This document shows, in pieces, positions 18,571 to 30,479 of a stretch of DNA of 64,000 nucleotides. Both the position numbers and the translations under genes were made by a program. The notes below the pieces were generated by a model, which saw nothing but the letters and a program-made list of their open reading frames with translations, did not search any database and was not told where the DNA came from. Source of the stretch: Strigamia acuminata (lineage: Eukaryota > Arthropoda > Chilopoda > Geophilomorpha > Linotaeniidae); assembly GCA_949358305.1 (NCBI GenBank), contig OX442314.1:36298211-36362210 (forward strand), in the 5' to 3' direction. Every line of letters begins with the position of its first letter. Position 1 is the first letter of the stretch.

Positions 18571-21301
18571 ATGCATCTTCTTGGATTCATAATCTTAATG
18601 CTCCAACTATGTACGTTAATTCTTTTTGTGTATAATAATATAATAACGTGGCACCAAATAAATAGATGAATTTTATGTTGTAGTATGTGCCATTGGTTAT
18701 AATAATAAGACCAATAATGTGCGATTCAACTCAACTGGATGTTCTAGTGTGACTCTAATTTTGAATAATGGTAAATATTAAGTTTGTGTTTTTTAATTAT
18801 AAATTTACAACAATTTAATCTTGCTTTCAGACAATTTTTTGATAACTAATGCCGAGGTAAGAAATTAATAAAATTGTGATGAAGATAATGAGTTTTATAT
18901 AATTAATTTTCATTCGTCGATATTAGTGGGGATATTTTCGCTTACCTGTACTTTATGACATGTTTTACTTATATTACAGAATGAATTTCAGTATTTAGGA
19001 TACAAATGGCAAAGAATAGATGCAAGAAAGTATTTTTTACAACAAAGTTGTGATAATGGATTTGTAAGTTGTGCTCAAATTGATTAATTTTTGTGTGTTT
19101 ATTCTAACTTTGGGTGAAATAAAAGATTAGAGATTCGCAAAAAAACAAAGAAAGACAGTTATTGGAAAGGGAAATAAAGTTAACAGTTGTTCATGTACGT
19201 AAAACACACATTTTGAGAAAACTATTTCTACTTTTTAATGTTTTCATTAGAGTCCACCAGAAATTACAGTAACTTACGTAAACAATTCCATAATACTTGG
19301 CGGTTATTTTGGAGAGGTTTTTGATACTTTTAAAACCAAATTTAGCACAAGGTAAAATATAATTAAAAAATGTGATTTATTGACATTACTAATCACTTAA
19401 AACTTGCAAGATTTAAAATCCTTCGGAGCAAACGAAATCAATATGGGGCCTTTGTAAATGGAAGTTGGACAGGGATGATAAGTGACCTAGCACAACAGGT
19501 TAGTATTGCATGTCAAATTTAGCTCATAGTAACATAAAATTCATTCTCGTTCTGTTTAGACAGCTGACATTTGTTCTGCCGTTAGCATGACCACACAGAG
19601 AAAAGATTACATAAACTTCTCACCACCATTTTATACAGAGCCGCATGGAATTATGTACAGAAAATTAGATCAGCGCAAATGGAATTATTATTTTTATCTG
19701 CAACAGTTCAATCTAGAAATTTGGCTGTGCACATTTGCAATTAGCTTGATGGTCATTTTGATCACCATATTACCAGGTCAATTATCAAGCACAAACTATT
19801 TTCAGAATTGTTTCCTAAATTTCATAAAGGAGGTGTTGCTTTGTTGGCCAATTGTGATACAAGGTTTGTGTCGTTTTTAGAAGAAATTGATTCAAACAAA
19901 TTAAAATCTTTGAACCTCTTTCATTTAGGCAGCTTCAACAGTTTTTCATTGAAGTCGATGAGAATTATCTTTGTAACCTACATCATATTTTCGATGTTGA
20001 TATGGATTAGTTACAATTCCACCTTAACTTCTTTGCTCGCAACATCAGACACCAAAGTTCCTTTCGACTCCATCGAAGACATGCTAGAAAATACAGATTA
20101 TTTGCCACTGGTTTTAAAAGGCGGTAGTGATGAAGAATTTTTCCAGGTTACAGAATTAAAATTTAATTATTGAAGTTCGACTTCTTCGAGCACGGCAGTG
20201 TTTTCGAACAAGATGTCACAAGAGATTTGTCTCATCACAATGTGACTGGCTGTCCCTGCACAGGTCACTTCTCTGCACAGCAAAAAGCACTAAAAGCAAC
20301 TCCTCGCACAGCGCGTGCGCCTGGTGTCATTCCCCGCTGCAGGCCTCTAGAAATGAGCAACATGAAGTTGTATGAGTCACAAGAGTGACCCATGAGCTGT
20401 TATTGGAACAACACAGTGAACAGTCACATCAATCCACCACAGCCTTTCTGAGCGGTCGCATGGGTCATATGGGTAAGTACGGCGGAATAGCCAAGCCCAT
20501 CCGACCACATCATACGTAGGGATTCATCCCTGTGTGCGACGGGTCAGCTACTGGAGTGGCGAGCCTTCGCGGCACTGCCAGCACATGGGTAGATCGGAGA
20601 CTCCAACCCAAATGAATTAAGAAAGGCCAACCACCCAACAATCTTGAGTCCCTATTTTATTTTACGTGAGCATCCGTCCTACCCCATGGTAGCTAATCCC
20701 CAAGCTACCATGGATAAGATCATGCTGTCACAAGCATTACAAATTACAATTTTCAAGTCATCGTCTTAAGCACCACATTCTTTTTCTTTACATTTACAAA
20801 GTTATTTTTAATAGAAATCAATATACAGGAATAGGAGTGTATTAAAAGTTGATACTCTTCGTGACGGAATTGAGACGACGTATGCTGGAAAATATGGATT
20901 CGTCGGACCATTGCAGTTAATCCAATCTTTGATTGGCACAAACTGCAGTTTTGCTTTCGGATCTCGTTCCGTCAGCAGTAAACCTATATCGTTAGGATAT
21001 GCCAAACAATTTGCCTTAGCGGATTATTTCAATCGCAAGTAAACAATTTTTCAGTCAATTTTTATTATCAAACAAAAATTGAAATATTTTCTTCGACAGA
21101 ATTCTATTATTGAAGCAGTGTGGAGTCTTATCAGTTACATATGACCGTTTCTACCCCAAGTTGTCTGAATGTTTAGTAAATCATTTCAAACCAGTTTATT
21201 TTGGTCAAATAATTGGTCCTATCATAATTTTAATGAGTGCAATTTCAATGTCTTTAATGATTGGTGTATTTGAACTAATTATTGATAAATTCATTTTGTA
21301 A
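18571..21301 (+). CDS. Ionotropic receptor (IR family), 11 exons, 480 aa
   Basis: I assembled eleven exons whose phases all agree: 18571-18610, 18684-18770, 18831-18856, 18980-19063, 19126-19194, 19251-19351, 19411-19498, 19560-19863, 19929-20146, 20815-21038 and 21100-21301. Order: signal peptide (MHLLGFIILMLQL), short N-terminal domain, S1 half of the ligand site (NGSWTGMISDL, then TTQRKDYINFSPPF), TM1 (WLCTFAISLMVILITIL), pore region, TM2 ending SYNSTLTSLLA, S2 (DTLRDGIETTYAGKYGF) and TM3 (IIGPIIILMSAISMSLMIGVF). The Arg that binds the ligand carboxylate in glutamate receptors is kept, but no acidic residue follows GKYGF where iGluRs have ES/ET, typical of divergent IRs. It likely acts in chemosensory neuron membranes with an IR co-receptor. 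The ligand cannot be predicted. Intron 9 carries a retroposon. Confidence 0.88.
20223..20725 (+). mobile_element. Retroposon-like insertion in IR intron 9
   Basis: A 503-bp block of higher GC than its intron is flanked by a perfect 9-bp direct repeat, tgtcacaag (20214-20222 and 20726-20734). There are no terminal inverted repeats. Near the right end an 11-bp perfect hairpin, ccatggtagct/agctaccatgg with an 8-nt loop, lies at 20684-20713, 12 bp from the junction. A variable-length duplication plus a 3' hairpin fits a non-LTR retroposon or SINE; the family is not recognised. Confidence 0.65.
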
Positions 21302-22259
21302 ATTCAATACACATTTGTGGTGGCCACAAATCATATATGCATGTTCACTACATTTCCACCTACGTTTGTTAGAAAAAAATACGGAGTAATATTTTATCTA
21401 ATTTTATTTTATTCTCTCTTAACTCACTTTTGGATAAATGAAATTACTCCTGTATGATCATAATTCTTCTATCTTTTGGTTTGGTTAAAAATGTAAATGG
21501 AATAAAAATGTAAGAGACCTTCTTGTTGAGTTTTTAAATTGCTTAGATGGGGGAAAAGGGGTAGACAACGCTCTCCAATTGGTGAGCAAAGAACACCTGA
21601 CCTTAATTAGTGGATTCTTGAAAAGATCAGATGGAAGTTTTGAAGATATATGGACTTTGGGGTGGGAAGGTAAGGGATACAATCACTAAATGAGATTGAG
21701 AAAATAAATGAGATTTTAAATTGATGTACAACCAGAATTTAAAAAACAATTTAGAGATAAATGAGCACAATACAATAATAAGAAAATACATAAATACGCA
21801 AATACAAAAATGCACTCGGTTTTCACAACAAGAGTAGATTTTAGATTAAAACCTCGGATCGCCGCACATTTCTTGTTGCTTTATTTGTAAAATGTTGTAA
21901 TCAACTTTTGTAAATTGCATTTTATTATTGACTTGAGTCCAGCTCACATTACTTATTATCATTGAATGATCCTAAATGTAATAAATGTAATAAATCTTAT
22001 CTTTATAATGCTTCTGTGACAGTCCTGAAGCTCAGTAAAATAAATAATCAATTTTGTCCCTAAATGGCGTTATTATTAAAATAGCAGCAAATTCAATCTA
22101 TTTGATTAAATACATAAATATAAATGTTTATGTATTCTTTGGGTAAGAAAAGAATTTCTATGTTGGACATAAGCTTATAAATTAATATTTTTATGTAATA
22201 ACCAAGAATAAATAATTTCCAGGGAAATTAGTAAAACTTGACCAAAGGATTAAACCAAG
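21302..22259. other. AT-rich intergenic region after the IR gene
   Basis: No gene is supported. Short frames in 21485-21815 lack motifs and splice partners. The 3' UTR of the receptor probably ends within the first few hundred bases. Confidence 0.5.
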
Positions 22260-22263
22260 GATT

Positions 22264-23949
22264 TGTTGCGACTCCGGGAATTAGCTTGACAAAATACTTA
22301 CCTTAGTGTCAAGCCACTCGCAATAGAAATGCCGTTTATAGGCCTTATACTCGGCTGCCTGTAAAATAGTGTCTAGGGGTATTTTTATGAAAGGAAAACT
22401 GCAGTTGAATTGAATGAAAATACAAATGAACTTTATTCGTGGAATTTACAATGATTATATGAAATACAGGGTGTCCCAAAAGTCTGAACCTCCCCAAGTA
22501 ATTTCCAAAATACTCGAGATATCAGAAAACTGAAGAAAAACTCATAGGGGACATCTTTCATTGCGAATCTGATGGGATCCTCAAATTTGACCTCAAAGGT
22601 CATTTTCAAGGTCATTCACTTGTTAACTTCTAAACCAATCAGGTTAGAGCAAAATTTCCAATTACAACGTTGTAGAGAACCATCTAATTAGTCTAGAACT
22701 GTTCTTAAAAAAATTATTTCTTATGGAAAAGTTTTGAGAAAAAAAGGTTTGAAATGTTAGTCTACTCAGCTTTGTAACTTAAAACTATTGAGGCAACCAA
22801 GCTAATCCTCAATTAGGACACTTTATTGGGTCATACTTGTCAGTAGAAGAGAGGAAACACAAAAGAAAGGAAATAATTTATTTTGGAAATACATTCCACA
22901 TGATAGTTTTAGGTTACAAAGCTGAGTAGACTAACATTTCAAACCTTTTTTTCTCAAAACTTTTCAGTAAGAAATAATTTTTTTAAGAACAGTTCTAGAC
23001 TAATTAGATGGTTCTCTACAACTTTGTAATTGGAAATTTTGCTCTAACCTGATTGGTTTAGAAGTTAGCAAGTGAATAACCTTGAAAATGACCTTTGAGG
23101 TCAAATTTGAGAATCCCATCAGATTCGCAATGAAAGATTTTCCCTATGAGTTTTTCTTCAGTTTTCTGATATCTCAAGTATTTTGGAAATTATTTGGGGT
23201 GGTTCAGACTTTTGGGACACCCTGTATAATAATAATTTTGACTAGTAATTATAAAGAAAGAAATAAAGGAGGAAATATGACGAGAGCTACAATGCTCTCG
23301 ATGAACAAAGGAATAATTTGGGCGCGTAACAAACGGAGTTTGTCACGTACACCAAAAATGACGAGGCGGACTCGCCGAGACAAATTTCGCCGCTCGTACG
23401 ATGGTGTAAACTGTAGACTCCGGAGGTCTACAGTTGTTCACAATGGTTCACGAACAAGCGTGGATGCTGTATCAGCGACAGTGAGTCTCGGATAAAATCG
23501 ACGGGACTCGCAGTAACCGACAGTGAGCGGTTTTCTCGGGCGTTACTCGAGATTCGTGTAAGTGCGTGTAACCGACGATGCCGGTCACACACAAGGCGCA
23601 AATGGAGCTGGTTCCACCGATAATACAGTGGAAACAGTAAAATGAATCTCAACTCACCAAACTAACACTATTAATACTTGAAGTTCAGGTTTGTTCCTAT
23701 TCGAAGCAGTGAAGTTGTGTTGTTGTTGGTGATGTGGTCGAGAGTGAGTAAAAGCGCCAAAATTTGGGGCTTTAATGCACTCTCTGGTCCTGCGCACAAA
23801 ATGTGCGTAGAGTGTTGATTTTGGATTTTGGATTTTGGATTTCCGCTCCCAAGTCACACTTTTGGCGTGTGCCGTGTTAAACAATTAAATAACTAATTAT
23901 TTAAGTGGTGACGACGATTTTTATGTGAAATAAAAACAGGGTCACCACA
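22264..23949 (-). mobile_element. Solo LTR, gypsy-related, with nested MITE
   Basis: The block has TGT...ACA termini (tgttgcgactccggg to gggtcaccaca) and a 4-bp duplication gatt at 22260-22263 and 23950-23953. Both ends resemble the complete gypsy LTR (tgtcgcgctcaac / gggtcacaaca), and a ctttattcgtgg segment near 22433 resembles the corresponding region of that LTR. Without the 758-bp MITE and its TA copy the LTR is about 926 bp. No internal sequence remains, as expected after LTR-LTR recombination. Minus orientation is inferred from the resemblance. Confidence 0.75.
22467..23224. mobile_element. Mariner-type palindromic MITE, TA-flanked
   Basis: A 758-bp element with arms of about 320 bp (22467-22787 and 22903-23224) that are near-perfect reverse complements around a loop of about 115 bp. 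Termini are cagggtgtcccaaaagtc, and a TA dinucleotide flanks both sides. TA duplication is the signature of Tc1/mariner transposases. No transposase is encoded. The short frames in the arms are mirror images of each other. Confidence 0.88.
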
Positions 23950-24045
23950 GATTAAGTCATCCCTCGCACCTGCACAGAGTTCAGATTAAGTCAAAGGACT
24001 TAATCCTGAATGTGCCTTGGGTTTCCAGTTCTTGTTTTCCTGTCC

Positions 24046-25046
24046 TGCTGGCTCGCCCATTTTGAAACTCGGTCAAAGCGTTTCGACCGAAATCGCGTGC
24101 ATGCAGACGGATTGCAAGATCCTCGTGCCCGAAGATTTCGCGTTGGACATTTTGCAAAAATCGCATTTCAGAGAAAAATACAACGAATTCGCGTTGCGTG
24201 ATTGTGTCAGTTCTCACCCGGAGCTGAGATTTTGTACCAGGCCCAACTGTCGCGTGGTGATTCGCGCGGAACAACCGAAAAGCAAGCGCGTCACCTGCAA
24301 CGAATGCGACAGTTCTTTCTGCTTCAATTGCCGATTGAATTATCACGAGCCGACGGACTGCGCGACCATAAAAAAGTGGCTCGCAAAATGCGATGCGGAT
24401 TCGGGGAATGCCACTTATTTGCGGAAACACACCAAAGATTGCCCGAAATGCGATTTTGTAATCGAAAAGAACGGCGGGTGTAACCTCATGATGTGCACGC
24501 GATGCAAGTTCAGATTCTGCTGGATGTGTTTGGGCGATTTGAAAGAGCACACCGGCACTTACCGATGCAGCATGTATGCTACTCCGACGAAAACGGTCGA
24601 GTCGGAGCACGAGGCGAGAGTCGTTATGGCGAAATATCTGTTTTATTTCGACAGGTGGTCGAATCACGCCCAGAGTCTGCGTTTGGAGCATAAGGCGTTG
24701 GAGAAAGTGAGAAAGAGGATCGAGGAGAAGGTGATGAAGTACGAAGGGACGTGGATTGACTGGCAGTATTTGTTTGATGCGGCTGCGGCGCTCGCTAAGT
24801 GTCGTTACACGATGCAGTACACTTATTCGTTGGTTTTTTTTTATGGAGGATGGGAAGAAGAAAGAGTTGTTTGAATACCAGCAAGCGCATCTTGAGTCTG
24901 CGATTGAAACGTTGTCGTGGCAGATTGAGAATGTTGAGACTACGGGGAAAGGAGGTGTGGTTAGTCTAATGTTTGCTTGCGAGCGCAGTCGGGCTACTTT
25001 GTTGGAGGAATTTGGAAATTACGAAACTGGCAGCGAAAACTTATAA
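24046..25046 (+). pseudogene. 5'-truncated second ariadne-type copy
   Basis: Closely similar to the ariadne-like gene from LAHFE after RING1 (3817 region) to the stop, and similarity continues into the 3' flank up to the copia LTR at 25182. It lacks the promoter, N-terminus and RING1. A 5-bp loss near 24066 and an extra T in the run at 24831-24841 shift the frame. A 285-residue frame (from 24017) remains but starts in unrelated sequence. RING2 keeps the catalytic Cys (GGCNLM) yet, like the first copy, lacks the His and Glu. Its 3' end shows the native C-terminus, so it models the other copy before the gypsy insertion. Similarity in non-coding flank indicates DNA-level duplication. Confidence 0.85.
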
Positions 25047-25181
25047 AATTCATGCATTTGTGTGTCATTTTTATTTATTTATTTATTTATTTTTTTGTCT
25101 ATAAAATAAAATCAGTTATATCTCATAAACACATAAACATTTCGTGGTATACGTCTCATCACTTTTAATAACAGTAATTAT

Positions 25182-25383
25182 TGTTGGCCTTTGGTTCTCC
25201 GAGATTTGTGATATGCAACTGTATCGGTTGGATTACCGTACTTAGAGTTGTTTGCTTAGCAACTGTTGTTATTACTGGTTCTTTTGTTGTAGTTTTTATC
25301 CATATCTAACATGTATTAAACCTTGAGTTCTTTTACTCACATTTTGTTCTGCTGATTTCATCAACTGATCCATTTTCCCAACA
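25182..25383 (+). mobile_element. 5' LTR of a Ty1/copia element
   Basis: A 202-bp segment starting tgttgg and ending ccaaca, a 6-bp inverted terminus. It is followed at once by tggtagcagaggg, matching the initiator-Met-type primer site common in copia elements. It interrupts the flank shared by the two ariadne copies (taataacagtaatta). No 3' LTR is found. Confidence 0.7.
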
Positions 25384-26506
25384 TGGTAGCAGAGGGATAG
25401 GACTTTCAGCATCATTTGTGAGTTTTTCATGTTGAAATTTGATCAAATTTTCGTCAAATTTCCATGAATTTTTGTTCATCTTGTGCCGCTCATTGATTCT
25501 TCACTCCTGGCAAGATGGCCGACCTCGTCTTTGTTCGCCTGCTCGCCCAGCACATTTCCGTGGATTTTAATGTGTTTTTGGTGCCTGCGTGTCATTTGAA
25601 CCGCCAGCAGTGCTTGGATGATGTCCAGTGTCAATTGTGAGTGCTTTTTCAAGTGAATTTCGTGATATTTGCGCCGATTTTCGTCTGTGTTGTGCTGCAA
25701 ATGTGTGCGAACATCATCAACGTGTTTTATCGCCAATTTTTCTGTGTTTTGCACTGTTTTCGACGATCTGGTGTCCTTCCTGGATTTTATACGTGTTTTC
25801 ACACGTATTGTGAGTACTTTTAATCGTTTTTCATCGATTTATTACCACCGAGACACGACACGACATGATTTTCTGCACAAAACGCACTTTATCAATGATT
25901 TTCATATTTTTTCCACTTTGTCAACACTTCTTGACTTTCTTCCTGTCTTGTATGCTGACTTTCTGAATTGCTTTCGTTGAATTTTACAGATTTTCATCAA
26001 TTTTTGTGAAATTTCGTGGACACAAAGCAACAGACATTCACTGATTGATTTTGCTGAGATTTTCGAGGAATTTCATCGAGTTTCCAGCATTCCCAGTTCA
26101 AGACAAGAGATTCTACCAGATTTTCCTCATTTTCTTCCTTATTTTTCGTGAAACTTTGTTAAATATTAAGTTTCGTGAAACTTTGTATAAGATTATGGTT
26201 TTTGGTAGGGACCTGGTATAGGATCCTGGGTTTATATTTGTTAGAGGATTTGATTGCCCTGACAGATATAAATCTTTGCCTCGGTCATTGCACTTTGACC
26301 GTTGTATTTATTTGCCGTGCCCGACAGTGGGGTATCCGGGGGCCACAGGGCCATTATTTCCCGACAACTCCTAAACGGCCACTGTTTAGTTGGGTTGGCT
26401 AGCAACCTGAATAGCCCAGTTTTGGTTTTCCGCCTCGAACAACGATACCGCACGTTCTCCTGTCACTTCGACCAAACTTTTCGCAGAACCGCTCACTTAT
26501 ATCGTC
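25384..26506 (+). other. Untranslated leader of the copia element
   Basis: About 1.1 kb between primer site and Gag start, beginning with the initiator-Met-like primer site. No ORF of substance. It is T-rich to 26160 and then contains a tract of repeated strings (gatatttttcg-, tttcgtgaaactttgt twice near 26147 and 26173). Confidence 0.5.
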
Positions 26507-28533
26507 ATGGCGGATTCCGGCAAATCTCATCAATTTTCAATTCCACGACTGAACTCTGATAACTACGAATCTTGGTCCCGAAATATCCAATTCTTGCTCT
26601 TGGAAAAAGGAGTGGATGACTTCATCTCTGAGAATCCTCCGGTTAAAGACGAAACGTGGGATCAACCTCGAAAACAGCTTTACGACGACCGTTCAAAGCG
26701 TGCAAAAGCCTTGCTTGGCTTGTTTGTCGAGCCCCAATATCAGGACATTGTTCTCGCTGCAGACTCCGCACGTGACGCCTGGGTAGCCTTGAAAGCAACA
26801 TTTCAACCGACTTCTCTTGGCCGAATCGCTAAACTCCGCCGAGATTTCCTGATGATGCGTTTGCTTCCGAATGAAGACATGTCAGTTTTCATTAGCTGTG
26901 TCACCAAAGCCCGTGCTGTTTTGAAGGACTTGGAAGTCACATTTACGGATTCAGATGTCGCTTATCAACTTTTGGATTTGTTACCGGATTCGTACGAGGC
27001 GACCGTGCAAACAATTTATCATTGGTCCAAAGCGAATTTTACATTAAAGGGAGTCACCGACCATCTTCTCTCAGAATTTAATCGTTTGAAAATGAAGAGT
27101 ACTGCTTCTGAGTCTTCAACAAGTTTGCAGTCTTCTGGTGCAACTCCTAAACCATTTCGGCCGTTGTCGCAAGTCAAGTGTTTTAATTGCGGCGACATGG
27201 GACATTACGCAAATAAGTGCTCTAAACCAAAAGTTCAAGGTGCTGCTTCTTCCAACTCGTCTACCAATCGTAGTCGCCGACCTTCGTTTCGGAACCGCAA
27301 GCGTGGACGCGGTGAAGCAACACCACATGCCCCGAGTGCTCAAAGTGTTTCCAGTGCAGGCTCCGGTTTAGGTTTCTTTGCACGGTCCGAATCCAACGTC
27401 GCATCGACTTCATCTTTGGAATGGCTAATTGATTCGGGTTCATCTGACCACGTTTGTTGCCGTCGTGATTCTTTTTCGACGTACAAGCCCGTTTCGAATT
27501 ATTTCATCATTTTGGGTGAAGGCCGTTTACGAGTTGATGGTATAGGTGATGTGGTTTTGCGGATTGGTCGTGGTGGCGCGAAAGGAGAATTTTCCGTCAT
27601 GATGCATAATGTTCTTCATGCCCCCGCTTTTTCGCGTAATTTAGTCAGTTTGTCAAAAATTGATCGCGCTGGACTACATTTTGTGGCTTCAAATGGTTTA
27701 ATGTAGACTTTGACCGATATCGATATTTTCCAGTATCGCCGATACCGATAATCGGCAACCGAATATCGGCCGATACCGATACCTGCGCCGATATTAAAAT
27801 TAAAATGTCCGACCCCTCCCCCCTTATCCCCCAAAATAAAAAAAAGAAAATTAAAATTGCGTTTATTAATTTAGAAACATGAAAATGATTTAGAAACGTT
27901 TTTGAAGCAGTATATAATATATACTGCTTCAAAAGCGTTTCTAAAACGTATCGTTTTAGTCTAAAACGATACGTTTTAAAAACGTGGCAATATCGGTATC
28001 GGCCACGCCAAAAAATATCGGATCCGATATCGGTGAATACCTAAATATCGGCCGATAGCCGATACCGATACCGGTATCGGTCAAAGTCTAGTTTAATGAC
28101 CATTTTTGATCCGTCCGACAAGGCCAAACAATTTCCTTTGCATGCCAAACTGAAGGATGATTTATATTCCCTTCAGCATGTCTTGCCCGCAGATCCTACA
28201 TCTGCGCCGCTTCCTGCGCTTACGGCCACCTCAGTGGTCAAGCCGGTCCTCTCTGCGCAGACTATAAAGCCTGCTCGGCATGTCACTTTTGCCGAGGGAC
28301 CTGCTTTATCCCCTCCTTGTAAACCCCCGAAGGGAAAGTTATCCGATTTAGAGCTTTGGCACCGGAGATTTGGGCATTTTAATACCGAAGGTTTACACTT
28401 TTTAGTGAAATCTCCGAATGCTTCCGGAATCGAAATTTCGACTTCCGCATTGCCGGCATGTGCCGTGTGTGGTCGTTCTAAATCCACCCGCGCCTCGTTT
28501 CCGAGTGCAAAGAATAGAATTTCCAGCCTTTGA
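26507..28533 (+). pseudogene. Ty1/copia gag-pol, truncated and interrupted
   Basis: The reading frame runs 26507-27703, is broken by the MITE at 27704-28090, and resumes from the duplicated gtttaatg. Gag has the copia-type domain (NYESWSRNIQFLL..., about 15-190) and a CCHC knuckle CFNCGDMGHYANKC (about 225). The protease motif is WLIDSGSSDH (about 310). After the break comes the GAG-pre-integrase motif LWHRRFGHFN with CAVCGRSKSTRASFP. The frame ends at 28533, before the integrase core; RT and RNase H are gone. It is therefore a dead 5' fragment joined to the repeat cluster. Confidence 0.88.
27704..28090. mobile_element. hAT-like MITE inside the copia ORF
   Basis: A 387-bp element with inverted termini tagactttgaccgat and a perfect 8-bp duplication gtttaatg (27696-27703 and 28091-28098). 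Eight-base duplications are characteristic of hAT transposases. The interior is packed with variants of cgatatcgg in both orientations, plus a palindrome around atataatatat at 27910-27930. It carries no coding capacity. Confidence 0.85.
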
Positions 28534-29387
28534 ATTTAGTCCATATCCCTATGGCGCGCATGCGGATTTCGCGGAGTGCGAAAGGGACCCTATATTTAAC
28601 ATTACGGCGGCCTATACCTTGACCCCCTGTTCGCAGTCTCGTGGCGGATTCTGCGGATTTCACCTATTCGTACAATCCGCACGATCGCGCGTGTTTTATC
28701 ATTCTTGGCAAACCGTTTTTTGAAAACGCGTTGTAACGCATCCTCAACTTTACAAATCTCGCTTAGCGCGATCGCGCTATAACGCTTCTTCGTGTCCAAC
28801 AAAAACAGCCGATTAAAAACGAAACTTCGGGTTTCGCTAAAACGCGATTTTGATATCGGGAAGGGCACGTGACCACGTGGGTAAAAATAGAATCGAGTTT
28901 CGTGAAAACCTAATTTGGAGAAACGGCGTGGTGGTTTTGCGAAATATATCACATGTCACGTGATCGGACGTTGGATCTCGTACATAAACGTTCGTGCCTG
29001 GTCAAACCAGAGTCTTTAAAAAATATAAATGCATTTCCCGATCATAGGATTAATTTCGCGCCGTGTGCTCCAGTCATTAATTAGGTTATCTTCGTCGCAA
29101 CTCGTCATAATAAAATTTTTACAGAAAATCAATCGTTTCGTATTTTATTTTCACTTTCCGGGAGTCTCGCGTCGTCGTAGTCGACGCGAGTCTCACCGAA
29201 CGCGTTCTGCGGGTTCGGCGAGCGTTTTCAGATCGGGGCGGACCGTCTCGTATAGTACCGGGCGCGCCTCCCCAACTGACCGGTCGATGGTTATATAGTT
29301 TAAAATTTCCTCGACCGAGTAAACGGTCGATGCTTCAGCGTCCGGTCGATGATGTGGCATTTGTGCGCGTTCATCCCGTGTCTCTCA

Positions 29388-29411
29388 GACTGGCCTTCGG
29401 GCCGGTCAAAA

Positions 29412-29450
<39 letters not shown>

Positions 29451-29455
29451 ATTGG
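29388..29455 (+). repeat. SINE 3' tail: UUCG hairpin plus (AAAT)n, copy 1
   Basis: The 20-nt gactggccttcgggccggtc (29388-29407) folds into an 8-bp stem closed by a TTCG tetraloop and is followed by a long aaataaat tract. The tRNA-related head upstream is decayed in this copy. Confidence 0.65.
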
Positions 29456-29883
29456 CCGTAAAATTGGGGCAACTGGGGTCGCTGAGCGGCGGCGGTGGCG
29501 GCAGCAACGACAGCCCCGACGACTCGCCCCGAAAATAAGTTTCCGCGTCGGCATCCGTTCGTTCGTTCGTTCGTTTAAACGTGCGCGCGGTCGCGTGCAT
29601 CCTACTCGTGTCTGACGTGGCGATCGGTACGGAGTAAAAAAAAATCACCCGAAAAAGGAAAGACGATTAAAATTTTAATTCTCCGGTCGTGGCACCGACT
29701 TTGCGGTCCGTGCTTTAACCGATAATTAGGTTATCTTCGTCGTAATTCGTTGGAATAAAAATTTTATAGAAAATGAGCCGTTTCGTATTTTATTTTCATC
29801 TTCCGGGGGTCTCGCGCCGTCGTTGTGGACGGGAGTCTTCCCGAACACGTTCGATGGGTTTTGCCAACACTTTCAGATCGAAC

Positions 29884-30031
29884 TCGGGACTCGGGCCCGC
29901 CGCTCGGTCGAGCGGCGCACAGTACCCGCCGAGCGGCGCGGTATCCGATATAAAAACACCCTTGCTTCGCCACGGTCTCAGACTGGCCTTCGGGCCGGTC
30001 AAAATAATAAATAAATAAATAAATAAATAAG
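29884..30031 (+). mobile_element. tRNA-related SINE, copy 2
   Basis: The head cgccgctcggtcgagcggcgcacagtacccgccgag resembles a tRNA D-arm/A-box region (ggtcgagcgg). The element ends with the UUCG hairpin at 29981-30000 and (aata)n. It sits at the same point of the modular repeat as copies 3, 4 and 6, so it was probably amplified with that repeat. Confidence 0.6.
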
Positions 30032-30479
30032 TCCGAAAATGGAACGTATCCGTCCCGACGAATAGATGCGGTTGGGGTCGTTGAGCGACGGCGGCGGCAG
30101 CGGCAGCCTTGACGACTCGCCCCGAAAATAAGTTTCCGCGTCGGCATCCGTTCGTTCGTTCGTTCGTTTATACGTGCGCGCGGTCGCGTGCATCCTACTC
30201 GTGTCTGACGTGGCGATCGGTACGGAGTAAAAAATATCACCCGAAAAAGAAAGACGATTAAATTTTTAATTCTCCGGTCGTGGCACCGACTCTGCGGTTC
30301 GTACTTTAACCGTTAATTAGATTATCTTCGTCGTAATTTACCGGGAAAAAAAATTTGTAGGGAATCCGTTGTTTTGTATTTTATTGTCATCTTCCGGGGG
30401 TCTCGCGCCGTCCCAGTCGATGGGAGTCTTTCTCAACACGTTCGATGGGTTTTGCCAACACTTTCAGATCGCCAGCGGA

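Noticed and set aside
20170-20388. 72-codon frame MKFDFFEHGSVFEQD... in IR intron 9
   Set aside because: It runs across the left boundary of the retroposon, so most of it is insertion sequence. The flanking IR exons join in phase without it.
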